The position numbers were made by a program, and so were the translations under genes. From contig JAVGWX010000019.1 of the NCBI GenBank assembly GCA_036924085.1, positions 13,864,696 to 13,928,695 on the forward strand: a stretch of DNA of 64,000 nt, given 5' to 3'. Under the pieces are notes generated by a model, which did no database searches, had not been told where the DNA came from, and worked only from the letters and a program-made list of their open reading frames with translations. Source of the stretch: Ariolimax columbianus (lineage: Eukaryota; Mollusca; Gastropoda; Stylommatophora; Arionidae). Each line of letters begins with the position of its first letter. Positions within the stretch are counted from its first letter, which is position 1. Shown in pieces: positions 21,895 to 33,214 of this stretch.

Positions 21895-22640
21895 GTCGAG
21901 CAGTGTACATCCATCTTTGTTTTCCTGCTTTTTCCTCTTTTGCTGACGAATCCTCTATTGCATGAAAAAGTCTATTAGCTTAGCTGCTGCCCCTCTTGCA
22001 GTTAACTCTTCTTTGATTACTTCTAGATATTTGAAATGGTTGACCTGCTCCAGAGCTCGTGTTCCCAGTGTTATCTGATGTCTCTTCTCATCTCTGGCGA
22101 TCACCATGATTTTTGTTTTGGAGTTGATGCTGTGCATTCCTCTCTTATTAAAGTCAAGACTGCAAGTTGATCTGAAGATGTGCGTCGGATTTCGTGATCA
22201 GGGCCACATCATCTGCGAATGATAGCTTCAATATGTAACTTGGTCTCATCTTCCAGTACCCTAAGTCATGCTTTTTTGTCCGTTCTTGCGGGCTTTGATG
22301 ACTTCATTCGTGAGGAGTATGAATGTGATAGAATGTCAACCTGTCTTACTCCGATACTGGTCCTGAATTCTCATGACTTTTAATTTGATGTCCGCACACA
22401 ATTTCTGCATACTTTATAGAAACACGGTAGGGCAGAGAAGGGGTCCTGTGATGTTCTTCCTTGTCAGGCACTCCCAGGGTTTCTCTCAAGGGACTTTATA
22501 AAATGCTTTCTTCAAATCCAAAAGGCAGAGATGCATCTGTATCATACTTAAGAGCCGTTTCACTCAGCTCTCTGAGTGTAAAGATACGGTCTTGAGTACT
22601 TCTGTTTGCCGAAACCAACATTAAGTCTGGTGCATCCTCG
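21895..22640 (-). pseudogene. LINE reverse-transcriptase fragment
   Basis: Minus strand reads KTKIMVIARDEKRHQITLGT, LEQVNHFKYL and, further upstream, pieces of an L-K-K-A-F-type RT motif and a Q-Y-R-S-K-T-G segment in shifting frames. It is RTE-like by these motifs and heavily decayed. No target duplication found. Confidence 0.6.
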
Positions 22641-22653
22641 GCTCTGCTGGATC

Positions 22654-25605
22654 TCTTAACTTAACTTAACTTAATGTCTTTATACTGGTTTAGAAGACCC
22701 TGTAGAGTTTGTATACAACCAGTTACATTTACATCACCTTGCTCTAAAAGCTATGCGCATCCAGTTTATTCTTAAATGCATTAACTGTCCCTGCCTCCAC
22801 TACCTCCCCTGGCAATGCATTCCAAGCAGACACCACTCTCTGACTAAAAAAATATTTCCTAATATCTAACCTGGACCTCTCTTTAGTCAGCTTGTAGCTA
22901 TGCCCTCGTGTTATTCTATCTGGCTGTATTTTAAAAAACTTGTTATAGTCTAATTTATCCATTCCTCTGATCATCTTATAAACCTGTATTAAGTCACCAC
23001 GAATTCTTCTCTCTTCGAGACACTGTAGGCCGGTTTTTCTGAGTCGTTCCTCATAACTGTAATTCTGGAATCCCACTATCATCTTTATCGCTCTTTTTTG
23101 TATTCTTTCTAGCATGTTTATGTCCCCTCTATGATAAGGACTCCACACCTGTACACAGTACTCCAATCTAGGTCTAACTAAAGCTTTATACAGTTTGACG
23201 ATCACTTCCTTGCTCCTATGTTTAATATTTCTTTTTATCATACCTAACATTGCATTAGCCTTTTTCACTGCTACCTTAACTTGCTCACTCACCTTTCCTG
23301 TATGATCTTTTATAACCCCTAGGTCCCTTTCCTTATCTATCTTTCTAATATTGTTTTCTCCCATTCTGTAATTATGTTCCATATTGGATCTACCCATGTG
23401 GATGACTGTACATTTATCTACATTAAACTCCATTTGCCAGCTTACAGACCATTCTCGAATTTTATCTAAATCCAACATCAATATATCCACTTCCGCTTTA
23501 GATGAGACACTACTGCATAGTTTTGTGTCATCAGCAAATTTTGCAATCATGGATCCCATATCAATGTCCAAATCATTTATATATATCAAGAACAAAATTG
23601 GTCCCAAAACCGAGCTCTGTGGCACACCACTTTTCACTTCACTCCACTCAGAGTACTCCTTATTTATGCCCACCCTCTGCCTTCTTCCCGTTAACCAATT
23701 TCCAATCCATTTGGCAACTTCCCCACCTATTCCATGTGATTTTAACTTTCGAAATAATCTTTGATGAGGTACTCTATCAAAGGCCTTTGCAAAGTCTAGA
23801 TAAATAACATCCACTGGCTCCCCTTTATCTATGATTTTAGTAACCTCCTCCATGAATTCTAATAGATTTGTTAAGCATGATCTCCCTCTAGTAAACCCAT
23901 GCTATTTGTAATTAGATTAAATTTGTCTAAATGCATTGCAATGTTTTCTTTGATTATTGACTCTAACAATTTACAGACTATGCTCGTTAAACTCACCGGT
24001 CTATAATTTCCGGATCTGATTTTTTGCCTTTTTTGAATAAGGGGATCACTCATGCATCTTTCCAATCCCGTGGAACAATCCCTTTTGTAAGTGATTGAGA
24101 ACATAATATAGCCAATGGTTTTGCTAGTTGGTCTCTAATTTCCTACAGCAATTTTGGGTGAATACCATCTTGACCTGGACATTTATTCACTTTCAACCCC
24201 TCCAATTTTTTAAAAACCATTTCCTCTGTAATACAGATTGATCTTAATCCCGCTGTATCCATGTCTCTTTGAAAAATATCTATAGGCTCTGGGATCTCGG
24301 AGCAGTCCTCCTTTGTGAAGACTGTGCCAAAGTACTGATTGAGCAGATTAGCTGCCTCCCTATTCTCACTTATTATTTTCCCTGTACTGTCTATGAGAGG
24401 GCCTACTTTGTCTTTCGTTCTTTGTTTATTTCTAACATAAGAGAAGAGCTTTTACTTTCAGTCTTGATCCTCTGAGCAAGTTTTTTTTCAAAGTCTATTT
24501 TTGCTGTTTTATTCGCTTTCTGAGATATGTTCTGCTTGTCCAAATATTTTACATATGTTTCTTTTGATTTACCTGCCTCTATATATTTTTTCCATGCTTT
24601 TTTTTTTTGCTCTTCTACATTTCACTACAAATCTAGTTATCCACTTTTTACGCTTGGGGTTTACCTCCTTACATGGAACACATTCCTCTTGTAGCGTTTC
24701 TAGAACTGTTTTAAAACTTTCCCACTCCTGTTCAACATCTGTTCCTACAACAATATCTTTCCAGATTATGTGGTTCGCTGCCTCTTTCATCCTCTTAACA
24801 TCTGCCTTAGAGTAGTCGTATGTTCGCGTGTTTATGTTTACTTCTTTCCCTGCAATAAGATCCCAACGGATGATTTGATGGTCACTTGAGCCAAACAGTT
24901 CCCCAACGGTAACATTTTCAATCATATTTTACTCTGTGGTAAAAACTAGGTCGAGTATGTTTTTGCCTCTGGTGGCTGCTTCTACATGTTGAATTAAAAA
25001 ATTGTCAGTTATGCACTTAACAAAAGGTTTTGACTCTACAAGTGCTTCTGCCATACCCATTTTATTTCTGGATAGTTGAAATCTCCCATTAATAATAATT
25101 TCCCTTTACTTGCCTTTGCTATGCTACTAATCAGCTCCTCATCTTCCTCTTTTCGACTTGATGGATATCTATAGCACACTCCAATCACTGTTTTTTCACC
25201 CCCACTTTCTATTTCTCCCCATACACTTTCATTTTTGTTAACACATGATAAATAATCTTTGATCGTTATATTAACAGAATTTATACAGTATAATAAAACA
25301 CCACCTACCTTAGTCTTGTCTCCAATTATCCTATCTTTCCTTAACATTGTATATCCCTCAATTTCAATTTCACTATCTGCAATCTCCTCATATGTCCATG
25401 ATTATGTTAACCCTATTATATCTGGTTTTTCTTCTTCTACATACAGTTCCAATTCTTCTCTTTTATTTACTATGCTTCTCACATTTGCATAAAAACATTT
25501 TAGTTTGTAATGTTGTTGGTTTTCCTCTTTTTGCTTCTGCTTTATCATTTTAGTATTTGCTTTTCTACTATGTATTTCACACTTCCCTGACACCAACTTA
25601 CCCCT
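22654..25605 (-). mobile_element. CR1/L2-like LINE, nearly complete (endonuclease plus RT)
   Basis: Minus strand, 5' to 3'. The endonuclease start is KLKCFYANVRSIVNKREELE, then EEKPDIIGLT, a stop in place of glutamate, SWTYEEIADSEIEIEGY, LLLMGDFNYPEIKW and GSSDHQIIRWDL. The RT follows: PENYRPVSLTSIVCKLLES, VIYLDFAKAFDRVPHQRL, GVPQSSVLGPILFLIYINDL, the catalytic KFADDTKL, and LEERRIRGDLIQVYKMIRG, ending FKNKLDAHSF. The last 369 codons form one open frame; upstream has stops and breaks. There is no RNase H domain. The 3' end carries a (GTTAA)n tail at 22654-22673. Its open RT suggests a fairly young insertion. Confidence 0.9.
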
Positions 25606-25628
25606 TTGACTACATCCTCTATAGCACC

Positions 25629-26150
25629 CTATTGTAGGCCTATCTTTAATCGACGTTCTATAATCATAGAGCAGACTTTACTGGGGACGCTGAGAAGGGA
25701 AATACCTCTGTCATTTTCACATTGTCTATTATCACCCTTTTTATATATTGGTATTATTATGGCAACCTCCCAATCTCTTGGTATCTTCTTGTAGCGCCAA
25801 GCTGTCTTAATAATCTTCATGAATAGTATCGCTCGTGCCTTCCCCATACATTTAACAATTTCTGGTGTTATACCATCATGCCCTGCTGCTTTACCAATCT
25901 TAATTTTCATCAATGCTACCTCTAGTTCTTCCATTGTGATATAATCGTTTCCCTGAGAAATATTGTTTCCATCTGTTGATGACCTCTTCTGGGGGTAGTC
26001 AGCAGCGAATCTTGTTTATCTTTAACAAATTTCAGAGAACATTCCTTTTCCTTCCTGATGTTCTTTAGGGTCCTGTAAAATAGTTTCTGATTTTATCCAG
26101 TATTATTCTCCAGTTTCTCTCAAAATTCATCCCATGATTTTCGTTTGGCC
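25629..26150 (-). pseudogene. RTE-like LINE, RT fingers region
   Basis: Minus strand encodes KIGKAAGHDGITPEIVKCMG, WRYKKIPRDWEVAIIIPIYK and KGDNRQCENDRGISLLSVPS, the conserved N-terminal RT blocks. The same element's endonuclease start lies at 26770-26520 in the same direction; an oppositely oriented LINE fragment separates them. Confidence 0.8.
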
Positions 26151-26159
26151 TTGGCAACT

Positions 26160-26515
26160 GTCAAAAGAAGGAAACTCGCTTGGTACGGTTACATATCGAG
26201 ATCAAATGGTCTTGGTACGGTTACATATCGAGATGAAATGGTCTTGGTACGGTTACATATCGAGATGAAATGGTCTTGGTACGGTTACATATCGAGATGA
26301 AATGGTCTTGCAAATACGATCCTGCACGGAAAGGCAGACGACGAAGACGCCGTCCCAAAAAGAGGTGGGAGGACAACATAAAAAATAGACCATTTTCCGA
26401 CCACAAGAGGAACAGACAGCGGCCGCTGACATAGAAAGGTGGCGTGGGTTTGTGAGGATGTCTTTATGTGTGCCCCAGCAACCTCACCGGTTAAGTAATG
26501 ACCTGACCTGACTAT
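26160..26515 (+). mobile_element. RTE-like LINE C-terminal fragment with internal repeat
   Basis: Plus strand reads RRKLAWYGYISRSNGL, then a 32-bp array (26179-26306), then GLANTILHGKADDEDAVPKR, and ends with a tail CCGGTTAAGTAATGACCTGA. The same family, without the array, is at 53398-52685 and 55942-55690 (minus). It appears inserted into the minus-strand LINE that spans 26770-25629. Confidence 0.75.
26179..26306. repeat. 32-bp tandem repeat, 4 units, inside a LINE frame
   Basis: Units CTTGGTACGGTTACATATCG plus AGATGAAATGGT. They repeat the codons for the W-Y-G-Y-I-S-R-S-N-G-L stretch of the LINE. Because 32 is not a multiple of three, each unit shifts the frame. Confidence 0.95.
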
Positions 26516-26519
26516 ACAG

Positions 26520-26770
26520 CCCAACCCCTACCGTGGCTCTTTCAGTCATGTGAACTACGATGTGGAGTAACATGTTGCCGTTATGGTCCAGAACGATCTG
26601 TCCCGTTTTCTTTGCTTCTGTAAGTGCCAGGACTGTCAATTTTGCACTCTTCATTTCCTCTAAAAGTTCATTTTCTTTTTCCATTTTACTTCTTACATTC
26701 CATGTTCCGTAAATCGTCGTTATTACTTCTCGCCTGTTCGTCATGGTATGATCAGTCCGGTTTTCTTTGA
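26520..26770 (-). pseudogene. LINE endonuclease N-terminus
   Basis: Minus strand encodes IYGTWNVRSKMEKENELLEE, KLTVLALTEAKKTGQIVLDH: the first beta strand (G-T-W-N-V-R) and the glutamate-containing L-T-E motif of an AP-type endonuclease. Upstream half of the RTE-like element at 25629-26150. Confidence 0.75.
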
Positions 26771-26999
26771 GGTTTGACTTGTAATCGTGTGTTAAGACAC
26801 ACAGGTGATTAGCCTGTTGTGTCTTTGCACGGTGAAGGGGCAGGCAGCCTCCATGACTGCCGACCCGTTTTTGTCCACGTTTGCTTATTTATTAGCTAAC
26901 CTCAAACTTCAAAATTAGGACGCCTTTCAGCAATCCACAACCCTACTGACTTGCCTGGTAAGAGTTATATATCAGTTCAGTTCATCCCGTAACCCATCA

Positions 27000-27290
27000 G
27001 GTTGTTGGGGCACACATTAAGACATTAAAATCCCACGCCAGCTCTCTCTGTCTGTCGCCGCCTGACGTATCTCACCGGGACGAAGGCCTGACCACTCAGT
27101 GATGATGTCCACCCATCTCTTCCTTGGACGTCCTCGCCCTCTCTGACCCGGTACGGATCTAAAGAGTATCGAGTTGGGAATTCCGTTGGACCTCGCGACG
27201 TGCCCGCACCAGGCCATCTTTCGTCTTTTGATAGTTTTGAACAGATCTTCAAAAGGACCAATAGCGTCTTCAACTCTCTGACGGATGTCT
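27000..27290 (-). pseudogene. LINE C-terminal fragment
   Basis: Encodes MAWCGHVARSNGIPNSILFR, GQRGRGRPRKRWVDIITEWS and AATDRESWRGILMS in one open minus frame. It is related to, but clearly diverged from, the family at 52685-53398. It sits about 100 bp before the Ig exon at 27390. Confidence 0.8.
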
Positions 27291-27389
27291 ACGTTCGTGA
27301 CACGATCTTTATATGTAACATTTATATATAGTATATATATTCATACTATAATGTTCATTTACAATTATTTCCACTTCTTATCTACCTAG

Positions 27390-27591
27390 CGCATTCCTGA
27401 GGGTAGAGAATGGAATATCACTTTCAGTGGAGCAAATGAAGGTGTCGACAATAGAGATTCAATGAGAATAGTGTGGAACATTAATGACGCAACGTGCAAA
27501 GATGCTGGGACATACAGATGTCAAATTCAATATTCGACTAACAGTACATTTCATGTACAATCTTCACGTCTCTGGGATGTGACTGCTGGAC
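27390..27591 (+). CDS. Ig-domain exon, C-terminal half (plus-strand receptor)
   Basis: Internal exon of 202 nt, acceptor ACCTAG and donor GTGAGT, phase 0 in and phase 1 out. It encodes RIPEGREWNITFSGANEGVD, then NRDSMRIVWNINDATC, the Ig signature KDAGTYRCQIQY and a final WDVTAG. It completes the fold begun by 6063-6265. It is close in sequence to 2492-2693 and to 55615-55414 with identical length and phases, which supports tandem domain duplication and a shared origin of the two genes. The frame is intact despite the 21-kb transposon-filled intron upstream, which suggests the gene is still under selection. Confidence 0.88.
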
Positions 27592-27644
27592 GTGAGTATG
27601 CATCTGTTTCTGTTTGGTAGTCTTGTCAGGCAGAAGTCTGCATG

Positions 27645-27855
27645 TAGTCTGCCGAGGTCTTGTGCATGGCGAAGAAAAGAATAGCACCACTGTCCCACAA
27701 AGAGCATATCGTAAGAGGCGATTAACTGTGTGACATGACATAACACAGGCCGTGGTTATGTAGTTTTTCAAGAGCAGCATAGAGAGCGCCCAATGTCTAC
27801 CATGCTCTATTATTTGAGTCTATTAATACGAATTATTATATCGGTTTATCACACT
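27645..27855 (+). repeat. Dispersed repeat, second copy of 685-905
   Basis: Shares GAGCATATCGTAAGAGGCGA and a TGACATAACACAGGCCGTGG stretch with 685-905. Lies in the intron 54 bp after the Ig exon. Confidence 0.6.
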
Positions 27856-28089
27856 CCAAGAAATTTGTTGTATACAAGCTCTGCAGTGTCTTTTAAATCA
27901 GTATTAAGACGTTAAGTTAAGTCTCACCACATTATTCAGTAGCATGTACCTCTATAGAGATTGTTTTCCGTATCATGTTATGAACTGTCCCCTTTTTAAA
28001 AAAATACTTGATGTTATGGCTTTGCTGCTCCTATAATCATTGTCCGTGTCATCGGGAGATTTTATAGAGTCTAAAAATAAACGCTGTGT

Positions 28090-28158
28090 GCCCTTGTAGT
28101 CGCTAGGCTACTTTTTTGTGTGGCCTTGTAGTCGCTAGGCTACTTTTTTGTGTGGCCT
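28090..28158. repeat. Short tandem duplication
   Basis: CTTGTAGTCGCTAGGCTACT followed by TTTTTGTGTGGC occurs twice in direct repeat. Flanking DNA to 28640 is otherwise featureless intron. Confidence 0.85.
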
Positions 28159-29179
28159 TAAACATTAAAAAATGTACTCCTTTCCGAGGTTCTGAACGCG
28201 TGTCTTTTTGTCGATATACCCACATGCTAGCACTTCGGCCAACAAAAAGTCGTCCTCTCCATGGCATCATTTATTAAGTAGGCTGACGATTGTGCTTTGT
28301 GCCACATCCTCGACAGTTTAATAGAACCTTAAAAAATGACAAAATGGGTGTCAGTCAGAATGACCGCATTCACTATTCCAGAGATATCTTCGTAGCGACA
28401 TAATAGTATGTTTGTTTGTTTAAAAAAAATAATTGATTGTCATGCAATTTGCTTTTTCATGTAACAGGGAAGTTATGTATACCACAAGTAGACGATTTTG
28501 ATTACACCTATTAATAAGCAAATGTCTCAGAACGATGACATGTCTTTTCATAACTTTGTATTAGCTGGACAATTCTATCCGTTACAACTAAGCTGCATCT
28601 GTCATAGATGTTAATATAGTCTCTAGGTGTATGTAGACTTAATTCTTCTTCTTCTTCATCGTACGCTGTTTACAGCGATATTTACTTTGCACTGTTTTAT
28701 TTTGTTATGCCTGTGGCTCAGTGCATCCGATTTCAACAGGCGCTTCTATAGGGATGCCCTCCTTAGCCTTTGGCTGTCCCCAGCCTATCTGCAAGGCAAC
28801 AGTTGTTTTTGGTCAGAGTTGTCTCTCTTAGGGAAGTTGTCTTGCAGGACTAATGAGTCTTCCCCACTCGTGTCTATAGGGTTTGGCAATGATACACTAG
28901 TTTGTACTATCCCGGAAAAGAGGCAGTCCAGTGTGACTGTGTCTCAGGATCATCACGTCCTTCCAGAAACGTAGCATATGCATGTGAGTGAGGTATCTCT
29001 TTGCTCCCTTTTTTTTCTCGACTCATCTGCAGTGATGGCACGCCTAACATTCCCCGCCACCTGGAACGTTGTCACAATAGGGCAGAGGTGCAATGTCCGC
29101 TGGACTGCATCTCTTCTGCGTCCATTGGGATGGCTGATAGCAGACAGAGGTAAAGAGCGAGGCAGGAGTACATTTGGTC

Positions 29180-29370
29180 AGGTGCATTTCTGCGGCTTGA
29201 CGCGAGCCCCAGGTCCCAACCATATCGTGACCTCCCATCACAGCGGTGCTAAGATTTAGGGCGGGATTCTGGCTTAGAGGCGATCGGCTGAAATCCCTCA
29301 GGTGGTAGCTTCGCATCATTGGCTTATCAGCCAAGCACGTGGACCAAATGTCAGCGACCTGTGATTCCTC
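29180..29370 (-). pseudogene. 28S rRNA 3'-end fragment, first segment of copy 2
   Basis: Forward blocks CGAGCCCCAGGTCCCAAC, CTCCCATCACAGCGGTGC, GGCGGGATTCTGGCTTAGAG and GGCTTATCAGCCAAGCACGT, reverse complement of the 28S 3' domain. Confidence 0.85.
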
Positions 29371-29439
29371 TCGAAGGAGTGCATTTAGCCAGAGGACAAG
29401 CCTGGTGTAATGGCACGGAGATGTTGTTCGCCTGGTGTG

Positions 29440-29905
29440 CGGACATATCTCATGGTCAAGGGTTGAGTCTCAACAGTTCGCAGTGAGGTGGCTGCTCTAC
29501 TGCTTACGACACCCCGACCGAGAACTAAGTCTTCTACTAGTGGTTTCACACCTCATCGCCGTATGGGGTGAATATCGGACAGCTTCCCGCCCGCTTTGAT
29601 CGGTGGACGGCAGAGACCTCTTTCTGCGGCTCGACCGGGTCGGGCTGGGACACGAGCCCCAGGTCCCAACTCTATCGTAGCCTCCCATCTCAGTGGTGCT
29701 GAGATTTAGGGTGGGATTCCGGCTTAGAGGCGTTCGGCCGTAATCCCTCCTACGGTAGCCTCACGCCGTTGGCTTATCAGCCTAGTACGTGGACCAAATG
29801 TCTGCGATTTGCGATTCCTCTCGAGTTGAGCAGGACTACCGTAGCAACGCCCTGTCTTCTGAGGGTCTAATACCAGCACCCGTTCACTATTAGACCCAAC
29901 GAATC
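29440..29905 (-). pseudogene. 28S rRNA 3'-end fragment, second segment of copy 2
   Basis: Forward blocks TACGACACCCCGACCGAGAA, TCGCCGTATGGGGTGAATAT, CAGCTTCCCGCCCGCTTTGA, CGGCTCGACCGGGTCGGGCT and TTGAGCAGGACTACCGTAGC. Colinear with 13675-14136. Confidence 0.88.
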
Positions 29906-30004
29906 AATAGAGGGCTTTTTACTCAGTCAATGACCAAGTGTCTGGAACCTGCGATTTCTGTAGGGTAAAGCAGGGTTACCGTAGCAGACGCTCTTTCATT
30001 AGGA

Positions 30005-30478
30005 GAGAAATAATTCAATAACACAGTATTTCTTTTAACTTAGCTTTCCCAAGTTTAGCAGCTAATTATTTTAATTCAGGTTTCCTGAGAAAATGCCTCT
30101 AGGATATACCAATCACCTCAGTTTTCTAGCTAGCTGTAAATGTAGATGTTTTAATGTTTCCCGAATTCCATTTTAACTACTGCATGGTATACAGTAGCTG
30201 AATAATACTTACTTCTCGTGACTTTCAATTTACTATACTTATTTTTATTCCATGCGAGGATGTGATGATTGTGGCCAGTCTAGAAATGAACAAAACGTGA
30301 AATATAATAAGAAAGATTTAACCTTGGAAATGCTTTTCCGAATTGCGTAGTTAGAGCAGGTACTGATAATAATCAAAGTAATGTTTTTTTTAGTAAGGAA
30401 GTAGATGAAAGTTGAGAGAGAATGTTCTCTACAGTTTAACATCATGGCATGGTAATTGCTCTACTACAAAACATGATT
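30005..30478 (+). other. AT-rich intron segment
   Basis: No feature recognised between composite copy 2 and the next LINE copy. Confidence 0.4.
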
Positions 30479-30489
30479 TACCAGAGTTT

Positions 30490-30868
30490 GTCTTCTTCTT
30501 CTTCTTCTTCTTCTTCTTCGTACGCAGTCAGACATCAACCTTTATTTTTTCGAAAAAAAGCAGCGGTCATCCTGAGGCTGTCGACACTGCCATAGTGCTT
30601 GTCTAGTGTTGCCACTGGTGATGGCCACATCTGCTCTCTCTGATCCTTGTATGTCGGGCAGTTTTGCAGCAAATGCTCAGCAGTCATTTTCCCGGTACCG
30701 CACGGGCATTCGTCAGTGCCACCTATCTTCAATTTGTTGAATAGGTGGTACCTAAGTCTATTGTGGCCAGTGCGAAGTCTGAAGACCACGACCTGCTCTC
30801 TTCTGTTCAACTGGTAATAGGCATCGTTTTTTGTGTAGCCAGTATGTTCGGTTTCCCATTTGGTCATG
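30490..30868 (-). mobile_element. RNase H LINE, short 5'-truncated copy
   Basis: The last ~110 codons of the polyprotein in one open frame: MTKWETEHTGYTKNDAYYQL, RREQVVVFRLRTGHNRLRYH, CPCGTGKMTAEHLLQNCP. The 3' end is TGCGTACG followed by a long (GAA)n. It is flanked by TACCAGAGTTT at 30479-30489 and 30869-30879, a perfect 11-bp target-site duplication. It is nearly identical to the copy at 14146, so both are recent. Confidence 0.95.
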
Positions 30869-30879
30869 TACCAGAGTTT

Positions 30880-31404
30880 TTAATTTGTAGTAGAATATTA
30901 TTGCCAACGACAGCATACTCACATGACGGTGAAGACGTTGCTTGCCTCATTGTTGTATAACGTGAAGAAGTGGTTTGCTAAATGCACATGTTGACGTGTG
31001 CTCTAAAATGTTATCTTGAGTTTTTCACACCACGAGGAAGTGTCCCTGCAAATTACTCAAATGTGTTAACAAATTACAATGACAACAACAAATGTACACA
31101 TACATACATACACACACAGACACACGCACACACATACACACACCTTCACATACTTTACAGACAACAACAGCACAGAAAAAGCATGATTCAGCAAATAAAC
31201 TTTCATATAAATCTAAAATAAACACTTTAGAAATGTGATGCAGAAATTCATCCACACCCTGAGCATGCCTATGGATCCCCTGCAGCTTATTACCATTCCT
31301 TGTGTCTATTTGCGTGAAATAATTTGATTTATATAACAGTGCTGCTAACATTTGATCGATTGTCTGAACTTTTCAGTAACAATTTATGTTACGTGTCTCT
31401 TCAG
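30880..31404 (+). other. Intron end with (CA)n tract
   Basis: Contains a (CA)-rich tract at about 31095-31145. Ends in the acceptor CGTGTCTCTTCAG. Confidence 0.5.
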
Positions 31405-31496
31405 GCACGTGTGGTGCAGGACGTATGGCGACCTCCGTATTTCTTCTTGGCATCATCATTATATATTTCTACAAACATGAAAAACAAATGAGATAA
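31405..31496 (+). CDS. Terminal exon: transmembrane segment and short tail (plus-strand receptor)
   Basis: Starts in phase 1 after CTCTTCAG, which matches the phase-1 donor at 27591. It encodes about 30 residues: a linker RTCGAGRMA, a hydrophobic run TSVFLLGIIIIYFY, then KHEKQMR and a TAA stop at 31494-31496. The hydrophobic run is short (about 15 residues) but is followed by basic residues, as in a stop-transfer segment of a type I protein. The cytoplasmic tail of about 7 residues has no signalling motif. It contrasts with the longer tail of the minus-strand relative. No AATAAA close downstream was noticed. The exon rests on phase, acceptor and hydrophobicity, not on a recognised domain. Confidence 0.55.
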
Positions 31497-31678
31497 ATTT
31501 ATTATTGCTTGGTGTACTCCAGTGCACCTTCCTCCGGGCTTAACAAACACTCAGAAGGTAAGCTGTACTTACATTCTCGCTACATTACTTTTTAATTGAA
31601 CCAGTTTCTTGTAATCAAACTGTTTGTGCTGTTACGTGTCAAAATTACCCACTTGAACGTTCTAGGGTTGTCTGAAGT

Positions 31679-31849
<171 letters not shown>

Positions 31850-32160
31850 ATGAAGTATAGATGTTGTGATACGACAGATTGGTTTAAGGGAAGGTCAACC
31901 ACATGCGTGAATTTCTCCGGTCGCAGATTGTGTCAGTCGCTGTCACTCACTCTTTCAGTGTTGTGTGTAGTGAGCACCCGCCAGATTTTCGTTAACTACG
32001 AAATGACGGGAAGAATTGAGCAGCGCTTTTGCATTAAATTATTCCAAAAAGCTAGACATTACCAAAGTGGAAACCATTTGGAAGATTCAACAGGTTTTCT
32101 GTAACAATGTCGTGAGTATCACACATATTTAGGCGTTGTACGATCGCTTCAAAGATGGCC
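31850..32160. other. Spacer, no feature recognised
   Basis: No family motif in any frame. Confidence 0.4.
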
Positions 32161-32164
32161 ACAC

Positions 32165-32500
32165 ATCCTGTTCTTATAGGTCCTGTTCTCATACATCCTG
32201 TTCTCTTAGTTCCCGTTCTCATAGATCCTGTTCTCTTAGTTCCCGTTCTCTTAGTTCCTGTTCTCTTAGTTCCTGTTCTCTTAGTTCCTGTTCTCATAGA
32301 TCATGTTATCTTAGCTCCAATTCTCATGCCTCCTTATCTCAAAGATCCTGTTCTCTTAGCTCCTGTTCTCATAGCTCCTTATCTCATAGATCCTGTTCTC
32401 ATAGATCCTGTTCTCTTAGCTGCTTTTCTGTTAGATCCTGTAATCTTAGCTCCTGTTCTCATAGCTCCTGTTCTCATAGCTCTCGTTATTTTAGCTCCTC
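32165..32500. repeat. 15-bp minisatellite, over 20 units
   Basis: Units of GTTCTCTTAGTTCCT with variants (CATAGATCCT, CATAGCTCCT). Since 15 is a multiple of three, it yields long pseudo-proteins with five-residue periods on the plus strand. Probably not coding. Confidence 0.93.
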
Positions 32501-33214
32501 TGACGTTTATCTTTCTTGTGGGTTATATTCATATTTTGGAAATTATTTTTTTTGTTTTTTCTTGGGACCGTAAAAATCCCCGTACTATAACACTGGACAC
32601 ACGTCATCTGTCTACACAATCATTAGCATATTCGTGTCAGCATTGTTGGGCCATGGCCCTCTGTCCTTCACATTATGGCTATTCCATTTGTAGTGTTGTT
32701 GATGCATTGTGGAACTGGTTTTCCATGTCAGCATTAGGTCAGCATCAATTGTCATTTCGAGATTCAAAGAAACACCAGGAGAGGGACACAAATGACTGCC
32801 TTTCCATCCAAATATTACAGTATAAATGTCATGGTATGGGGACATTAAAGAGAAGCCATTTCATAAAAATAGATCTAACAAAGGCAGACTGAACCATAAG
32901 TCAGAGACAAACTCCCACAATTACAGCACGAAAAAACAATGTTTCTTGAAATGGTAGAACCCATAGAGAGAATAGAAAAGACGTGGACTCAAGACAGATT
33001 TCGAATAGAAAAGTAACACAGAAGAATATCTAACACACGTTCTCCCTTCAGAAGCATGGATACATGTAGTTACACAATAATGATCTTGGGTTGGGGTCTG
33101 TGTGTGAATAAGGACATTATCTTTGTTTGTTTTTTATATGCAGGAAAATATTCTGATCTTGATTGTGCTTCTGAACAGACGTAAGCATATGCACCAGGCC
33201 TTCAACGCTGATTC
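32501..33214. other. Spacer without recognised feature
   Basis: The open frame running in from the 15-bp array continues to about 32892 but has no domain. Confidence 0.4.

Larger units (their letters stand above)
28640..30004 (-). mobile_element. Composite retroposon copy 2, 28S rRNA-derived
   Basis: Same layout as copy 1 from its 3' terminus (GCGTACGATGAAGAAGAAG, read on minus) through the SINE-like core (28687-28733), the non-ribosomal module and the repeated 28S segments, but without the 18S pieces. It ends near 30004 inside the third 28S segment and is thus 5'-truncated relative to copy 1. TAATTC on both sides (about 28632 and 30011) is a weak candidate duplication. It provides the empty site for the LINE nested in copy 1. 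It lies inside the last intron of the plus-strand Ig gene. Confidence 0.8.

Noticed and set aside
23384..23807. Plus-strand open frames over the CR1/L2-like LINE
   Set aside because: Antisense to the continuous RT frame on the minus strand.
32155..32892. Open frame of 245 residues, valine/proline/leucine-rich
   Set aside because: Generated by a 15-bp repeat for its first part; the rest has no domain and no splice or start support.
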